64,000 bases of DNA from Agromyces terreus (GTDB lineage: Bacteria > Actinomycetota > Actinomycetes > Actinomycetales > Microbacteriaceae). The stretch is taken from contig NZ_WBIS01000001.1 of NCBI RefSeq assembly GCF_009749465.1, positions 744,001-808,000 on the forward strand, in the 5' to 3' direction. The notes beneath the pieces are model-generated. The model did no database searches and was not told the DNA's origin. It saw only the letters and a program-made list of their open reading frames with translations. How positions within the stretch are numbered: position 1 is the first letter of the stretch; the number at the start of each line of letters is the position of its first letter. The position numbers and the translations under genes are program-made. This document shows, piece after piece, positions 30,948 through 40,584 of the stretch.

Positions 30948-33900
30948 GTGTCGCTCACTCCACCCTTCGCGAGGTTCGGTTCGATCCCCGCAGCCCAGGG
31001 CCTGTACGACCCCGCCGCCGAGAAGGACGCCTGCGGGCTCGCCATGGTCGCGACGCTGCGCGGCACCGCCGGTCACGACATCATCGCCACCGCGCTCGAT
31101 GCGCTGCGCCACCTCGAGCACCGCGGTGCCGTCGGATCCGATGCCGGAACCGGCGACGGCGCCGGCATCATCACGCAGGTGCCCGACGAGTTCCTGCGCG
31201 CCGTCGTCGACGCCGACCTCCCCGAAGCCGGTTCGTACGCCGCGGGCAACGCCTTCCTCCCGCTCGACCCGAGCCTGCGCAGCAGCATCAAGCAGCAACT
31301 GCGCAAGATCGCCGAGTCCGAGGGCCTCGAGGTCATCGCCTGGCGCGAGGTGCCCGTCCGGCCCGAAGAGCTCGGCACGCTCGCGCGCGCCGCCATGCCC
31401 GCGGTGCACCAGCTCTTCGTGCAGTCGGCGGCCACGACCGCCGACGGAGGCCGCCTCTCCGGGATCGCGCTCGACCGTCTGACCTTCCGACTCCGCAAGC
31501 GCGCCGAGCGCGAGCTCGAGCTGTACTTCATGTCGCTCTCGAGCCGCACCATGGTCTACAAGGGCATGGTCACGACGCTGCAGCTCGAACCGTTCTATCC
31601 CGACCTCTCCGACGAGCGTTTCGCCTCGAAGCTCGCACTGGTGCACTCCCGCTACTCGACGAACACGTTCCCGTCCTGGCCGCTCGCCCAGCCGTTCCGG
31701 ATGATCGCCCACAACGGCGAGATCAACACCATCCAGGGCAACCGCAACTGGATGCGGGCACGTCAGTCGCAGCTCGCATCGGAGGCCCTCGGCGACCTCG
31801 ACCCGATGCTGCCGATCGTCACGCCGGGCGCGAGCGATTCGGCCTCGTTCGACGAGGTCGTCGAGCTCCTGACCCTCGCCGGGCGCAGCCTGCCGCACGC
31901 GGTCATGATGATGGTGCCCGAGGCGTGGGAGAACCAGACCGAGATCACTCCGGAACGCCGTGCGTTCTACGAGTACCACTCGATGATCATGGAGCCGTGG
32001 GACGGTCCGGCCGCGATCGTGTTCACCGACGGGTCCCTCGTCGGCGCGACGCTCGACCGCAATGGGCTCCGCCCGGGTCGCTACGTGATCACCGACGACG
32101 GCCTCGTGGTCCTCGCGAGCGAGATCGGCGTGCTCGAGGTCGCCCCGTCGCGCGTCGTGCGCAAGGGCCGGCTGCAGCCGGGACGCATGTTCCTCGTCGA
32201 CACCGAAGCCGGCCGGCTCATCGAGGACGACGAGATCAAGTCCGAGCTCGCGGCCTCCGAACCCTGGGGCGACTGGCTCGAATCCAACCGCATCCGGCTC
32301 GCCGAACTGCCCGAGCGCGAGCACATCGTGCACCCGCCCGCATCCATCAACCGGCGCCAGCGCACCTTCGGCTACACCGAGGAGGAGGTGAAGATCCTGC
32401 TCGCCCCCATGGCGCGCACCGGACAGGAGCCGCTCGGCGCAATGGGGTCCGACACCCCGATCGCCGTGCTCTCGAAGCGGCCGCGTCTGCTCTTCGACTA
32501 CTTCACCCAGCAGTTCGCCCAGGTGACGAACCCGCCGCTCGACTCCATCCGCGAGGCCGTCGTGACGTCGCTCGGAACCTCGATCGGCCCCGAGGGCAAC
32601 CTGCTCACGGCGTCGCCGGGGCACGCCAGGCAGGTTGCGCTCGACTTCCCGGTCATCGACAACGACGAACTCGCGAAGATCGTGCACATCGACCCGCGCA
32701 CCGGCGGCGCCCGGACCACGAAGACGCTCAAGGGCCTGTACCGCGTCGACGACGGCCCCGAAGCCATGCGTGCGCGTGTCGACGCGCTGTGCGAAGAGGT
32801 CGACCAGGCGATCGAGGAGGGCGCACGCTTCGTCGTGCTCAGCGATCGCGACTCCACCGCAGAGCTCGCCCCGATCCCGTCGCTGCTCATGCTCTCCGCC
32901 GTGCACCACCACCTCATCCGCTCCGAGACGCGCATGAAGGTCGGTCTCGTGGTCGAGGCGGGCGACGTGCGCGAGGTCCACCACGTGGCGCTGCTCATCG
33001 GCTACGGCGCCTCGGCCGTCAACCCGTACCTCGCCATGGAGACCTGCGAGTCGCTCGTGCGCGCGGGCGTCATCACGGGCGTCTCGCCCGAGCAGGCCGT
33101 GCGCAACGTCATCAAGGCGCTCGGCAAGGGCGTGCTGAAGATCATGTCCAAGATGGGCATCTCGACGATCTCGTCCTACGCGGGCGCCCAGGCGTTCGAA
33201 GCGGTCGGCCTCGCCCAGGAGTTCGTCGACGAGTACTTCACCGGCACCGTCTCCAAGCTCGGCGGCGTGGGCATCGACGTGGTCGCGGCCGAGAACGTGA
33301 GCCGCCATCGCCTCGCCTACCCTCAGGATGTCGCGGTGCGCGCGCACGAACGCCTCACCACGGGTGGCGAGTACCAATGGCGGCGCGACGGTTCGCCCCA
33401 CCTCTTCAATCCCGAGACGGTGTTCCGCCTCCAGCACTCGACGCGCAACCGGCGGTACGACGTCTTCCGCGAGTACACCTCGCTGGTCGACTCCCAGGCC
33501 GAAGAGCTCATGACCCTGCGCGGGCTCTTCACGCTCCGCACCGGCACACGCCCCGCGGTGCCGATCGACGAGGTCGAGTCGGTCGAGTCCATCGTGAAGC
33601 GCTTCTCGACGGGCGCGATGAGCTACGGCTCCATCTCGAAGGAGGCGCACGAGTCCCTCGCCATCGCGATGAACCGCCTCGGCGCGAAGTCGAACACCGG
33701 TGAGGGCGGCGAAGACCTCGACCGACTGCTCGACCCCGAGCGCCGGAGCGCGATCAAGCAGGTCGCATCCGGCCGGTTCGGCGTCACGAGCATGTACCTG
33801 ACCCACGCCGACGACATCCAGATCAAGCTCGCGCAGGGCGCGAAGCCCGGCGAGGGCGGGCAGCTGCCGCCGACGAAGGTGTACCCGTGGGTCGCGCGCA

Positions 33901-35528
33901 CGCGCCACGCCACCGCCGGCGTCGGGCTGATCTCGCCGCCCCCGCACCACGACATCTACTCGATCGAAGACCTCAAGCAGCTCATCTTCGACCTCAAGCG
34001 GGCGAACCCCGACGCCCGCATCCACGTCAAGCTCGTGAGCCAGTCGGGCATCGGCGCGGTCGCGGCCGGTACGGCGAAGGCCCTCGCCGACGTCATCCTC
34101 GTCTCCGGCCACGACGGCGGCACGGGCGCGAGCCCGCTCAACTCCCTGAAGCACGCGGGCACCCCCTGGGAGCTCGGGCTTGCCGAGACCCAGCAGACCC
34201 TGATGCTGAACGGCATGCGCGACCGCGTCGTCGTGCAGGTCGACGGACAGCTCAAGACGGGCCGCGACGTCGTCATCGGCGCGCTGCTCGGCGCCGAGGA
34301 GTTCGGGTTCGCCACCGCCCCGCTCGTGGTTCAGGGCTGCGTCATGATGCGTGTCTGCCACCTCGACACCTGCCCGGTCGGCGTCGCGACGCAGAACCCC
34401 GAGCTGCGCAAGCGGTTCACGGGCAAGCCCGAGTTCGTCGTGAACTTCTTCGAGTTCATCGCACAGGAGGTGCGCGAGTACCTCGCCGAACTCGGCTACC
34501 GCTCGCTCGACGAGGTCATCGGGCGTCGCGAGCTGCTCGACATCGCTCGTGCCGTCGACCACTGGAAGGCCTCCGGCCTCGACCTGACCCCGGTGCTCGT
34601 CGGTCCCGACTTCTCGGACTCCGAGCCGCGACGCAACCTGCGACAGCAGGATCACGAGCTCGACGAGCACTTCGACAACGAGCTCATCCGTCGGAGCGCG
34701 GTCGTGCTCGAGGAGGGCGGCACGGTCGAGATCGAGCTGCCCGTCAAGAACACCGCACGCGCGGTGGGCACGATGCTCGGCCACGAAGTGACCGTTCGAC
34801 GGGGCGAGCACGGCCTCCCGACCGGCTCCATCGACATCACCCTCACGGGTTCCGCGGGCCAGAGCCTCGGCGCCTTCCTGCCCAGCGGCATCACGCTCCG
34901 GCTCGAGGGCGACTCGAACGACTACGTCGGCAAGGGGCTCTCGGGCGGCCAGATCGTGCTGCGACCGGCTCAGGACAGCACGTTCGCCGCGGAACGCAAC
35001 GTGATCGCCGGCAATGTGATCGGCTACGGCGCCACTCGAGGCAGCATGTTCCTCCGCGGCATCGTCGGCGAACGCTTCCTCGTGCGCAACTCGGGTGCTT
35101 CGGCCGTCGTCGAAGGCGTGGGCGACCACGCGCTCGAGTACATGACGGGCGGGCTCGCGCTCATCCTCGGCGAAACCGGCCGCAACCTCGGCGCGGGCAT
35201 GTCGGGCGGAACCGCCTACGTGCTCGGCCTGCGCGAGGAACGCGTGAACCGCGAGTCGCTGAGCTCGGGCGAGCTCGAGCTGCACCCGCTCGGCAGCGCC
35301 GATCGGGAGATCGTCCGCGACCTCCTCGAACAGCACGTCGCGAATACCGACTCGACCGTCGCCGCCGACCTGCTCGCGGCCGGAGACAGCGCGTTCGAGC
35401 GTTTCACCAAGGTGCTGCCGCGCGACTACGCCGCAGTGCTCCGCACCCGCCAGAGCGCGGTCGACGAGGGGCTCGACCCCGACGGCGACGTGGTCTGGAC
35501 TCGAATCCTGGAGGTCACCGGTGGCTGA
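30948..35528 (+). CDS. gltB: Glutamate synthase (NADPH), large subunit
   Basis: GltB (1526 aa) makes glutamate from glutamine and 2-oxoglutarate. A ~28-residue propeptide precedes the nucleophile cysteine at residue 29 ([10 protein letters not shown]), which starts the class II amidotransferase domain (to about 430). The central domain (~480-770) and the FMN-binding synthase domain (~820-1200) follow, with [19 protein letters not shown]. The 3Fe-4S cysteines are in [17 protein letters not shown]-terminal GXGXG beta-helix follows. GTG start at 30948 with GAGGA 9 bases upstream. The end EVTGG-stop overlaps the repeat ORF described at 35521. Confidence 0.96.
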   Translation: MSLTPPFARFGSIPAAQGLYDPAAEKDACGLAMVATLRGTAGHDIIATALDALRHLEHRGAVGSDAGTGDGAGIITQVPDEFLRAVVDADLPEAGSYAAGNAFLPLDPSLRSSIKQQLRKIAESEGLEVIAWREVPVRPEELGTLARAAMPAVHQLFVQSAATTADGGRLSGIALDRLTFRLRKRAERELELYFMSLSSRTMVYKGMVTTLQLEPFYPDLSDERFASKLALVHSRYSTNTFPSWPLAQPFRMIAHNGEINTIQGNRNWMRARQSQLASEALGDLDPMLPIVTPGASDSASFDEVVELLTLAGRSLPHAVMMMVPEAWENQTEITPERRAFYEYHSMIMEPWDGPAAIVFTDGSLVGATLDRNGLRPGRYVITDDGLVVLASEIGVLEVAPSRVVRKGRLQPGRMFLVDTEAGRLIEDDEIKSELAASEPWGDWLESNRIRLAELPEREHIVHPPASINRRQRTFGYTEEEVKILLAPMARTGQEPLGAMGSDTPIAVLSKRPRLLFDYFTQQFAQVTNPPLDSIREAVVTSLGTSIGPEGNLLTASPGHARQVALDFPVIDNDELAKIVHIDPRTGGARTTKTLKGLYRVDDGPEAMRARVDALCEEVDQAIEEGARFVVLSDRDSTAELAPIPSLLMLSAVHHHLIRSETRMKVGLVVEAGDVREVHHVALLIGYGASAVNPYLAMETCESLVRAGVITGVSPEQAVRNVIKALGKGVLKIMSKMGISTISSYAGAQAFEAVGLAQEFVDEYFTGTVSKLGGVGIDVVAAENVSRHRLAYPQDVAVRAHERLTTGGEYQWRRDGSPHLFNPETVFRLQHSTRNRRYDVFREYTSLVDSQAEELMTLRGLFTLRTGTRPAVPIDEVESVESIVKRFSTGAMSYGSISKEAHESLAIAMNRLGAKSNTGEGGEDLDRLLDPERRSAIKQVASGRFGVTSMYLTHADDIQIKLAQGAKPGEGGQLPPTKVYPWVARTRHATAGVGLISPPPHHDIYSIEDLKQLIFDLKRANPDARIHVKLVSQSGIGAVAAGTAKALADVILVSGHDGGTGASPLNSLKHAGTPWELGLAETQQTLMLNGMRDRVVVQVDGQLKTGRDVVIGALLGAEEFGFATAPLVVQGCVMMRVCHLDTCPVGVATQNPELRKRFTGKPEFVVNFFEFIAQEVREYLAELGYRSLDEVIGRRELLDIARAVDHWKASGLDLTPVLVGPDFSDSEPRRNLRQQDHELDEHFDNELIRRSAVVLEEGGTVEIELPVKNTARAVGTMLGHEVTVRRGEHGLPTGSIDITLTGSAGQSLGAFLPSGITLRLEGDSNDYVGKGLSGGQIVLRPAQDSTFAAERNVIAGNVIGYGATRGSMFLRGIVGERFLVRNSGASAVVEGVGDHALEYMTGGLALILGETGRNLGAGMSGGTAYVLGLREERVNRESLSSGELELHPLGSADREIVRDLLEQHVANTDSTVAADLLAAGDSAFERFTKVLPRDYAAVLRTRQSAVDEGLDPDGDVVWTRILEVTGG

Positions 35529-35656
35529 CCCGACGATGGTCTGGACACGAGCTGTGCCCATGACCGCACGGAGGTCACCGGTGGCTGACCCGACGATGGT
35601 CTGGACACGAGCTGTGCCCATGACCGCACGGAGGTCACCGGTGGCTGACCCGACGA
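35511..35656 (+). repeat. 60-bp tandem duplication of the gltB/gltD junction (about 2.4 copies)
   Basis: Bases 35521-35580 and 35581-35640 are identical. The unit extends from GAGGTCACCG at 35511 to GACCCGACGA at 35656. Each unit carries a ribosome site and start (GGAGGTC, then GTGGCTGACCCG) that copy those of gltD at 35670-35692. Each also has TGGTCTGGACACGA, which resembles TGGTCTGGACTCGA in the last gltB codons (35491-35504). The unit thus looks like a diverged copy of the gltB end plus gltD start, amplified in tandem. Unit length is a multiple of 3. Confidence 0.95.
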
Positions 35657-35680
35657 CGACGAATTGCATGGAGGTGACGG

Positions 35681-35688
<8 letters not shown>
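35521..35688 (+). CDS. Repeat-derived 55-codon relay ORF between gltB and gltD
   Basis: An open frame starts at GTG 35521 behind GGAGGTC and runs through both repeat units to the TGA at 35686-35688. It encodes two identical 20-residue units ([20 protein letters not shown]) plus a 15-residue end, [15 protein letters not shown]. Its start overlaps the gltB stop by 8 bases and its stop overlaps the gltD start by 8 bases, with the same GTGGCTGA at both joints. It may serve only to carry ribosomes from gltB to gltD. Whether a stable peptide exists is unknown; no known domain is seen. Confidence 0.35.
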
Positions 35689-37138
<1,450 letters not shown>

Positions 37139-37213
37139 CCAGGGTGCGCCGACGGCGTACCACCCGATAACAACCCCGCGTTCCCGCGCGGAGACGACTT
37201 GGAGCACAACCAC

Positions 37214-38629
37214 ATGAGACGAGCGAAGATCGTCGCCACCCTCGGGCCGGCGACATCGAGCTACGAGCAGATCCGTGCGATCATCGATGCCGGCGTCGAC
37301 GTGGCGAGGATGAACCTCAGCCACGGCAGCTACGACGTGCACGAGGGCGTCTACCAGAACGTCAGGAAGGCCGCCAACGACAGCGGCAAGGCCGTGGCCG
37401 TCCTCGTCGACCTGCAGGGTCCGAAGATCCGCCTCGGCAAGTTCGCCGACGGCCCCCATGAGCTCGCCGAGGGCGACATCTTCAAGATCACCACCGAAGA
37501 CGTGGTCGGCACGAAGGAGCTCGTCGGCACGACGTTCAAGGGCCTGCCCCAGGACGTCAAGCCCGGCGACTTCCTGCTCATCGACGACGGCAAGGTGCGT
37601 GTCGAGGTCGTCGAGACCGACGGCGTCGTGGTCACGACGAAGGTGATCGTCGCGGGCCCGGTCTCCAACAACAAGGGCATCAACCTTCCGGGCGTCGCGG
37701 TCAACGTGCCCGCGCTGTCCGAGAAGGACGAGGCCGACCTGCGCTGGGGCCTCGAGCTCGGCGCAGACCTCATCGCGCTGTCGTTCGTCCGCAACGCGGC
37801 CGACATCGAGCGCGTGCACGAGATCATGGACGAGGTCGGCCGTCGGGTGCCGGTGGTCGCCAAGGTCGAGAAGCCGCAGGCCGTCGACGCCCTCGAGGAG
37901 ATCGCGGAGGCGTTCGACGCCATCATGGTCGCCCGCGGAGACCTGGGCGTCGAACTGCCGCTCGAAGCCGTTCCGATCGTGCAGAAGCGCGCCGTCGAGA
38001 TCGCCCGCCGCCTCGCGAAGCCGGTCATCGTCGCGACGCAGATGCTCGAATCGATGATCCACAGCCCGGTTCCCACGCGCGCCGAGACCTCCGACGTCGC
38101 GAACGCGATCCTCGACGGCGCCGACGCGGTCATGCTCTCGGGCGAGACCAGCGTGGGGGAGTACCCCGTCGTCACCGTGCAGACGATGGCCCGCATCGTC
38201 GAGTCGACCGAGAAGCACGGCCTCGAGCGCATTGCGCCGCTCGGCACGAAGCCGCGCACCCAGGCCGGCGCCATCACGCTCGCCGCGGTCGAGGTGGCCG
38301 ACTTCGTCGAGGCGAAGTACCTGTGCGTGTTCACCGAGTCGGGTGAGACGGTCCGCCGCATGTCGCGGCTGCGCTCCGACATCCCGATCCTCGCGTTCAC
38401 GCCCGATCCCGCCATCCGTCGGCGCATGGCGCTGAACTGGGGCGTCGAGTCCTTCGTCGTCGACCGCGTGACCCACACCGACCAGATGGTCGGCCAGGTC
38501 GACGATGCGCTCGCACGCACCGGTCGCGCCGCGAAGGGCGAGAAGGTCGTCATCATCTCCGGATCCCCTCCCGGAATCCCCGGCACCACGAACGACGTGC
38601 GCGTGCACGTCGTCGGCGAGGTGCTCTGA
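37214..38629 (+). CDS. pyk: Pyruvate kinase
   Basis: Pyk (471 aa) converts phosphoenolpyruvate and ADP to pyruvate and ATP. The N terminus RRAKIVATLGPATSS, MNLSHGSYDVH, the active-site MVARGDLGVELP and ATQMLESMIHSPVPTRAE are diagnostic, followed by the C-terminal regulatory domain (SGETVRRMSRLR). I chose the ATG at 37214 because GGAG at 37201-37204 lies before it; an upstream in-frame TTG at 37199 is unlikely. It stands alone between gltD and a strong terminator. Confidence 0.95.
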   Translation: MRRAKIVATLGPATSSYEQIRAIIDAGVDVARMNLSHGSYDVHEGVYQNVRKAANDSGKAVAVLVDLQGPKIRLGKFADGPHELAEGDIFKITTEDVVGTKELVGTTFKGLPQDVKPGDFLLIDDGKVRVEVVETDGVVVTTKVIVAGPVSNNKGINLPGVAVNVPALSEKDEADLRWGLELGADLIALSFVRNAADIERVHEIMDEVGRRVPVVAKVEKPQAVDALEEIAEAFDAIMVARGDLGVELPLEAVPIVQKRAVEIARRLAKPVIVATQMLESMIHSPVPTRAETSDVANAILDGADAVMLSGETSVGEYPVVTVQTMARIVESTEKHGLERIAPLGTKPRTQAGAITLAAVEVADFVEAKYLCVFTESGETVRRMSRLRSDIPILAFTPDPAIRRRMALNWGVESFVVDRVTHTDQMVGQVDDALARTGRAAKGEKVVIISGSPPGIPGTTNDVRVHVVGEVL

Positions 38630-38645
38630 CACCTCGCGTCGTCTC

Positions 38646-38677
38646 GGCCCAGGCGTTCCCACGGGAGCGCCTGGGCC
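38646..38677 (+). terminator. Strong hairpin after pyk
   Basis: GGCCCAGGCG (38646-38655) pairs perfectly with CGCCTGGGCC (38668-38677) around a 12-base loop, starting 16 bases after the pyk stop. It has a high-GC stem without a long T run, as is common in this lineage. Confidence 0.8.
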
Positions 38678-38795
38678 GTCGGCGTCTCCACGGAGCCGCC
38701 GGCGGTTCGGCGCAGCGGTCCGCGGTCCGATCCCGGTCGAGGGCTCGCGAGCGACGAGGGGTGCGCAGCATGCGCGGTCGTGCGAAACTTCCCTC

Positions 38796-39719
38796 ATGCG
38801 GGACCGGAAGTCGGCGGGGTCCGAGAGGGCCGCGCGAGCAGATCGCGACACTGGGCGGGCACCCGGGCGGGCCGGGACGTCCCTCGCCGAACGATGGACG
38901 AGCGTCGACGGCGTCGACGTCTTCTACCGGGAGTCGCCCGACCCGCCGGCGGGCAGGCCCGCGATGATGCACGTCCACGGCTTCGGCCTCTCGGGCCGGT
39001 ACCTCCTGCCGACCGCCGAACGGCTCGCGGACGACTTCCACACCCTCGTTCCAGATCTGCCGGGTTTCGGCCGCAGCGGCCGTTCCGCACGCGCGCTCGA
39101 CGTCCCCGACCTGGCAGAGGCCGCCATGCGCTTCCTCGACGATCGCGGCATCGAGCGGGTCACCCTCGTCGGCAACTCGATGGGGTGCCCGGTGATCTGC
39201 GAGTTCGCGCACCACTACCCGGATCGCATCGATCGTGCGGTGCTCGTCTCGCCCGCCGGCGGCCTCTACAACCAGCCGTTCCGCCGCGCCATGGGGCAGA
39301 TCGGACGCGACGGCACCCGCGAGCCGCCGCGGCTCGTGCGGGTCGTCACGCCCGACTACCTGCGGTTCGGCGTCCCGAGCACGCTGCGGATGTTCCGGGC
39401 GCTCACCCGGTACCCGTCGCTCGAGCGCCTGCTCGCCCTCCATATCCCGACGCTCGCCGTGCTCGGCGACCGCGATCCGCTCATGCCCGGACCCGAGCGG
39501 GTGCAGGAGGTCGCGAGCCAGACCGACAACCACGTGCTCATCGCCCGGATCGAGGGGGCGGCGCATGCGATCAACTTCAGCCATTCGGGCGAGCTCGCGC
39601 ACATGATCCGGCTGTTCATGGCCGATCGCCCGATCGTCGACGACCCCGACTCGCCCGGTCAGGCACGGCTCTACGAGATCCACCGCGGTTCGCTGCATCC
39701 GCAGGCCCGGTCGGACTGA
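38796..39719 (+). CDS. Alpha/beta-fold hydrolase
   Basis: This 307-aa protein has a Ser/Arg-rich N-terminal ~30 residues and then an alpha/beta hydrolase core. Visible elements are the oxyanion strand HVHGFGLSG, the nucleophile elbow GNSMGC (serine), the acid in GDRDPLMPG and the histidine in GAAHAINFSH. No signal peptide is seen, so it should be cytoplasmic. The substrate cannot be read from the sequence; esterase, epoxide-hydrolase-like or C-C hydrolase activity are all possible. It stands alone between the pyk terminator and the convergent tRNA-Leu. The ATG at 38796 is the only reasonable start but lacks a clear ribosome site. Confidence 0.75.
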   Translation: MRDRKSAGSERAARADRDTGRAPGRAGTSLAERWTSVDGVDVFYRESPDPPAGRPAMMHVHGFGLSGRYLLPTAERLADDFHTLVPDLPGFGRSGRSARALDVPDLAEAAMRFLDDRGIERVTLVGNSMGCPVICEFAHHYPDRIDRAVLVSPAGGLYNQPFRRAMGQIGRDGTREPPRLVRVVTPDYLRFGVPSTLRMFRALTRYPSLERLLALHIPTLAVLGDRDPLMPGPERVQEVASQTDNHVLIARIEGAAHAINFSHSGELAHMIRLFMADRPIVDDPDSPGQARLYEIHRGSLHPQARSD

Positions 39720-39738
39720 TCACGGACGTCTCGTGTCG

Positions 39739-39821
39739 TGCCGGTGGTGGGGGTCGAACCCACACGCCCTCTCGGGCAAAGCATTTTGAGTGCTCCGCGT
39801 CTGCCATTCCGCCACACCGGC
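39739..39821 (-). tRNA. tRNA-Leu (anticodon CAA)
   Basis: This 83-nt class II tRNA is read on the - strand. The acceptor arms GCCGGTG and CACCGGC pair fully, with discriminator A at 39739. The anticodon loop CTCAAAA (+ strand 39784-39790) gives anticodon CAA at 39786-39788, which reads UUG. The long variable arm (TGCCCGAGAGGGCG) and the T arm GTGGG-TTCGACC-CCCAC are typical of tRNA-Leu. CCA is not encoded. It converges on the hydrolase gene. Confidence 0.95.
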
Positions 39822-39844
39822 CAGAGGCCTCGCTCAGAATACCG

Positions 39845-39850
39845 TAGGCT
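39845..39850 (+). promoter_or_regulatory. -10 box TAGGCT for pdtaR (leaderless)
   Basis: TAGGCT ends 7 bases before the pdtaR GTG at 39858, with no Shine-Dalgarno between. The divergent tRNA-Leu starts only 24 bases upstream. Confidence 0.6.
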
Positions 39851-39857
39851 TTGCAGC

Positions 39858-40463
39858 GTGACTGACACCGAAAACACCCAGCCGGCACCGCGCCGCGTCG
39901 TCGTGGCGGAGGATGAGTCGCTCATCCGTCTCGACATCGTCGAGATCCTGCGCGACAACGGCTACGAGGTCGTCGGAGAGGCGGGTGACGGTGAGACCGC
40001 GGTCGCGCTGGCCACCGAGCTGCGTCCCGACCTCGTCATCATGGACGTCAAGATGCCGCAGCTCGACGGCATCTCCGCCGCGGAGCGCCTCTCGAAGGGC
40101 CACATCGCCCCGGTGGTGCTCCTCACGGCCTTCAGCCAGAAGGAGCTCGTCGAGCGCGCGAGCGAGGCCGGCGCGCTCGCCTACGTCGTGAAGCCGTTCA
40201 CCCCCAACGACCTGCTGCCCGCGATCGAGATCGCGTTGGCCCGCTACGCGCAGATCATCGCGCTCGAAGCCGAGGTCGGCGACCTCGTCGAGCGCTTCGA
40301 GACCCGCAAGCTCGTCGACCGGGCGAAGGGCCTGCTCAACGAGAAGATGGGCCTCACCGAGCCCGAGGCGTTCCGGTGGATCCAGAAGGCTTCCATGGAT
40401 CGTCGCCTCACCATGAAGGACGTCTCGCAGGCGATCATCGAACAGCTGGCCGCCAAGAAGTAG
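39858..40463 (+). CDS. pdtaR: ANTAR-domain response regulator (PdtaR type)
   Basis: This 201-aa protein has a receiver domain (about residues 13-130) with acidic pocket AEDES at 17-21, phospho-acceptor Asp63 in IMDVKMPQLDG and the conserved lysine in YVVKPFTPNDLL. A C-terminal ANTAR RNA-binding domain (about 137-198) follows, with LVDRAKGLLNEKMGLTEPEAFRWIQKAS. It matches Mycobacterium PdtaR (Rv1626), which pairs with the histidine kinase PdtaS and binds RNA to prevent termination. No kinase gene is adjacent. It sits just upstream of polA, as in relatives. Confidence 0.9.
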   Translation: MTDTENTQPAPRRVVVAEDESLIRLDIVEILRDNGYEVVGEAGDGETAVALATELRPDLVIMDVKMPQLDGISAAERLSKGHIAPVVLLTAFSQKELVERASEAGALAYVVKPFTPNDLLPAIEIALARYAQIIALEAEVGDLVERFETRKLVDRAKGLLNEKMGLTEPEAFRWIQKASMDRRLTMKDVSQAIIEQLAAKK

Positions 40464-40475
40464 CCGCCCCGATCG

Positions 40476-40521
40476 AACGACGGATGCCGCGATGAGACCA
40501 CTCGTCGCGGCATCCGTCGTT
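40476..40521 (+). terminator. 17-bp perfect hairpin after pdtaR, built from the GGCATCCG octamer
   Basis: AACGACGGATGCCGCGA (40476-40492) pairs fully with TCGCGGCATCCGTCGTT (40505-40521) around a 12-base loop, 13 bases after the stop codon. The right arm ends in TT and is followed by CTCG. Each arm contains the iterated octamer in opposite orientation. Confidence 0.85.
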
Positions 40522-40572
40522 CTCGTGGCGATGGGGGCCGTTCGGCGGTGAAGCGCTGTCGGCGGCCGCTTG

Positions 40573-40578
40573 TAGGCT
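40573..40578 (+). promoter_or_regulatory. -10 box TAGGCT for polA (leaderless)
   Basis: TAGGCT ends 6 bases before the polA GTG at 40585, and no ribosome site intervenes. Confidence 0.6.
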
Positions 40579-40584
40579 TGGCGG

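Noticed and set aside
35511..35656. Possible CRISPR array at the direct repeats
   Set aside because: The units are contiguous with no unique spacers, lie inside an operon junction and contain a copied start site. No cas genes are present.
30942..35669. 1575-codon open frame on the - strand opposite gltB
   Set aside because: It mirrors gltB in a GC-rich genome, where third-position bias opens antisense frames. The protein is Arg/Asp/His-rich without a recognisable fold, and gltB on the + strand is unmistakable.
37199..37213. TTG start for pyk at 37199
   Set aside because: GGAG at 37201-37204 would lie inside the coding sequence; the ATG at 37214 has the right spacing and the family N terminus.
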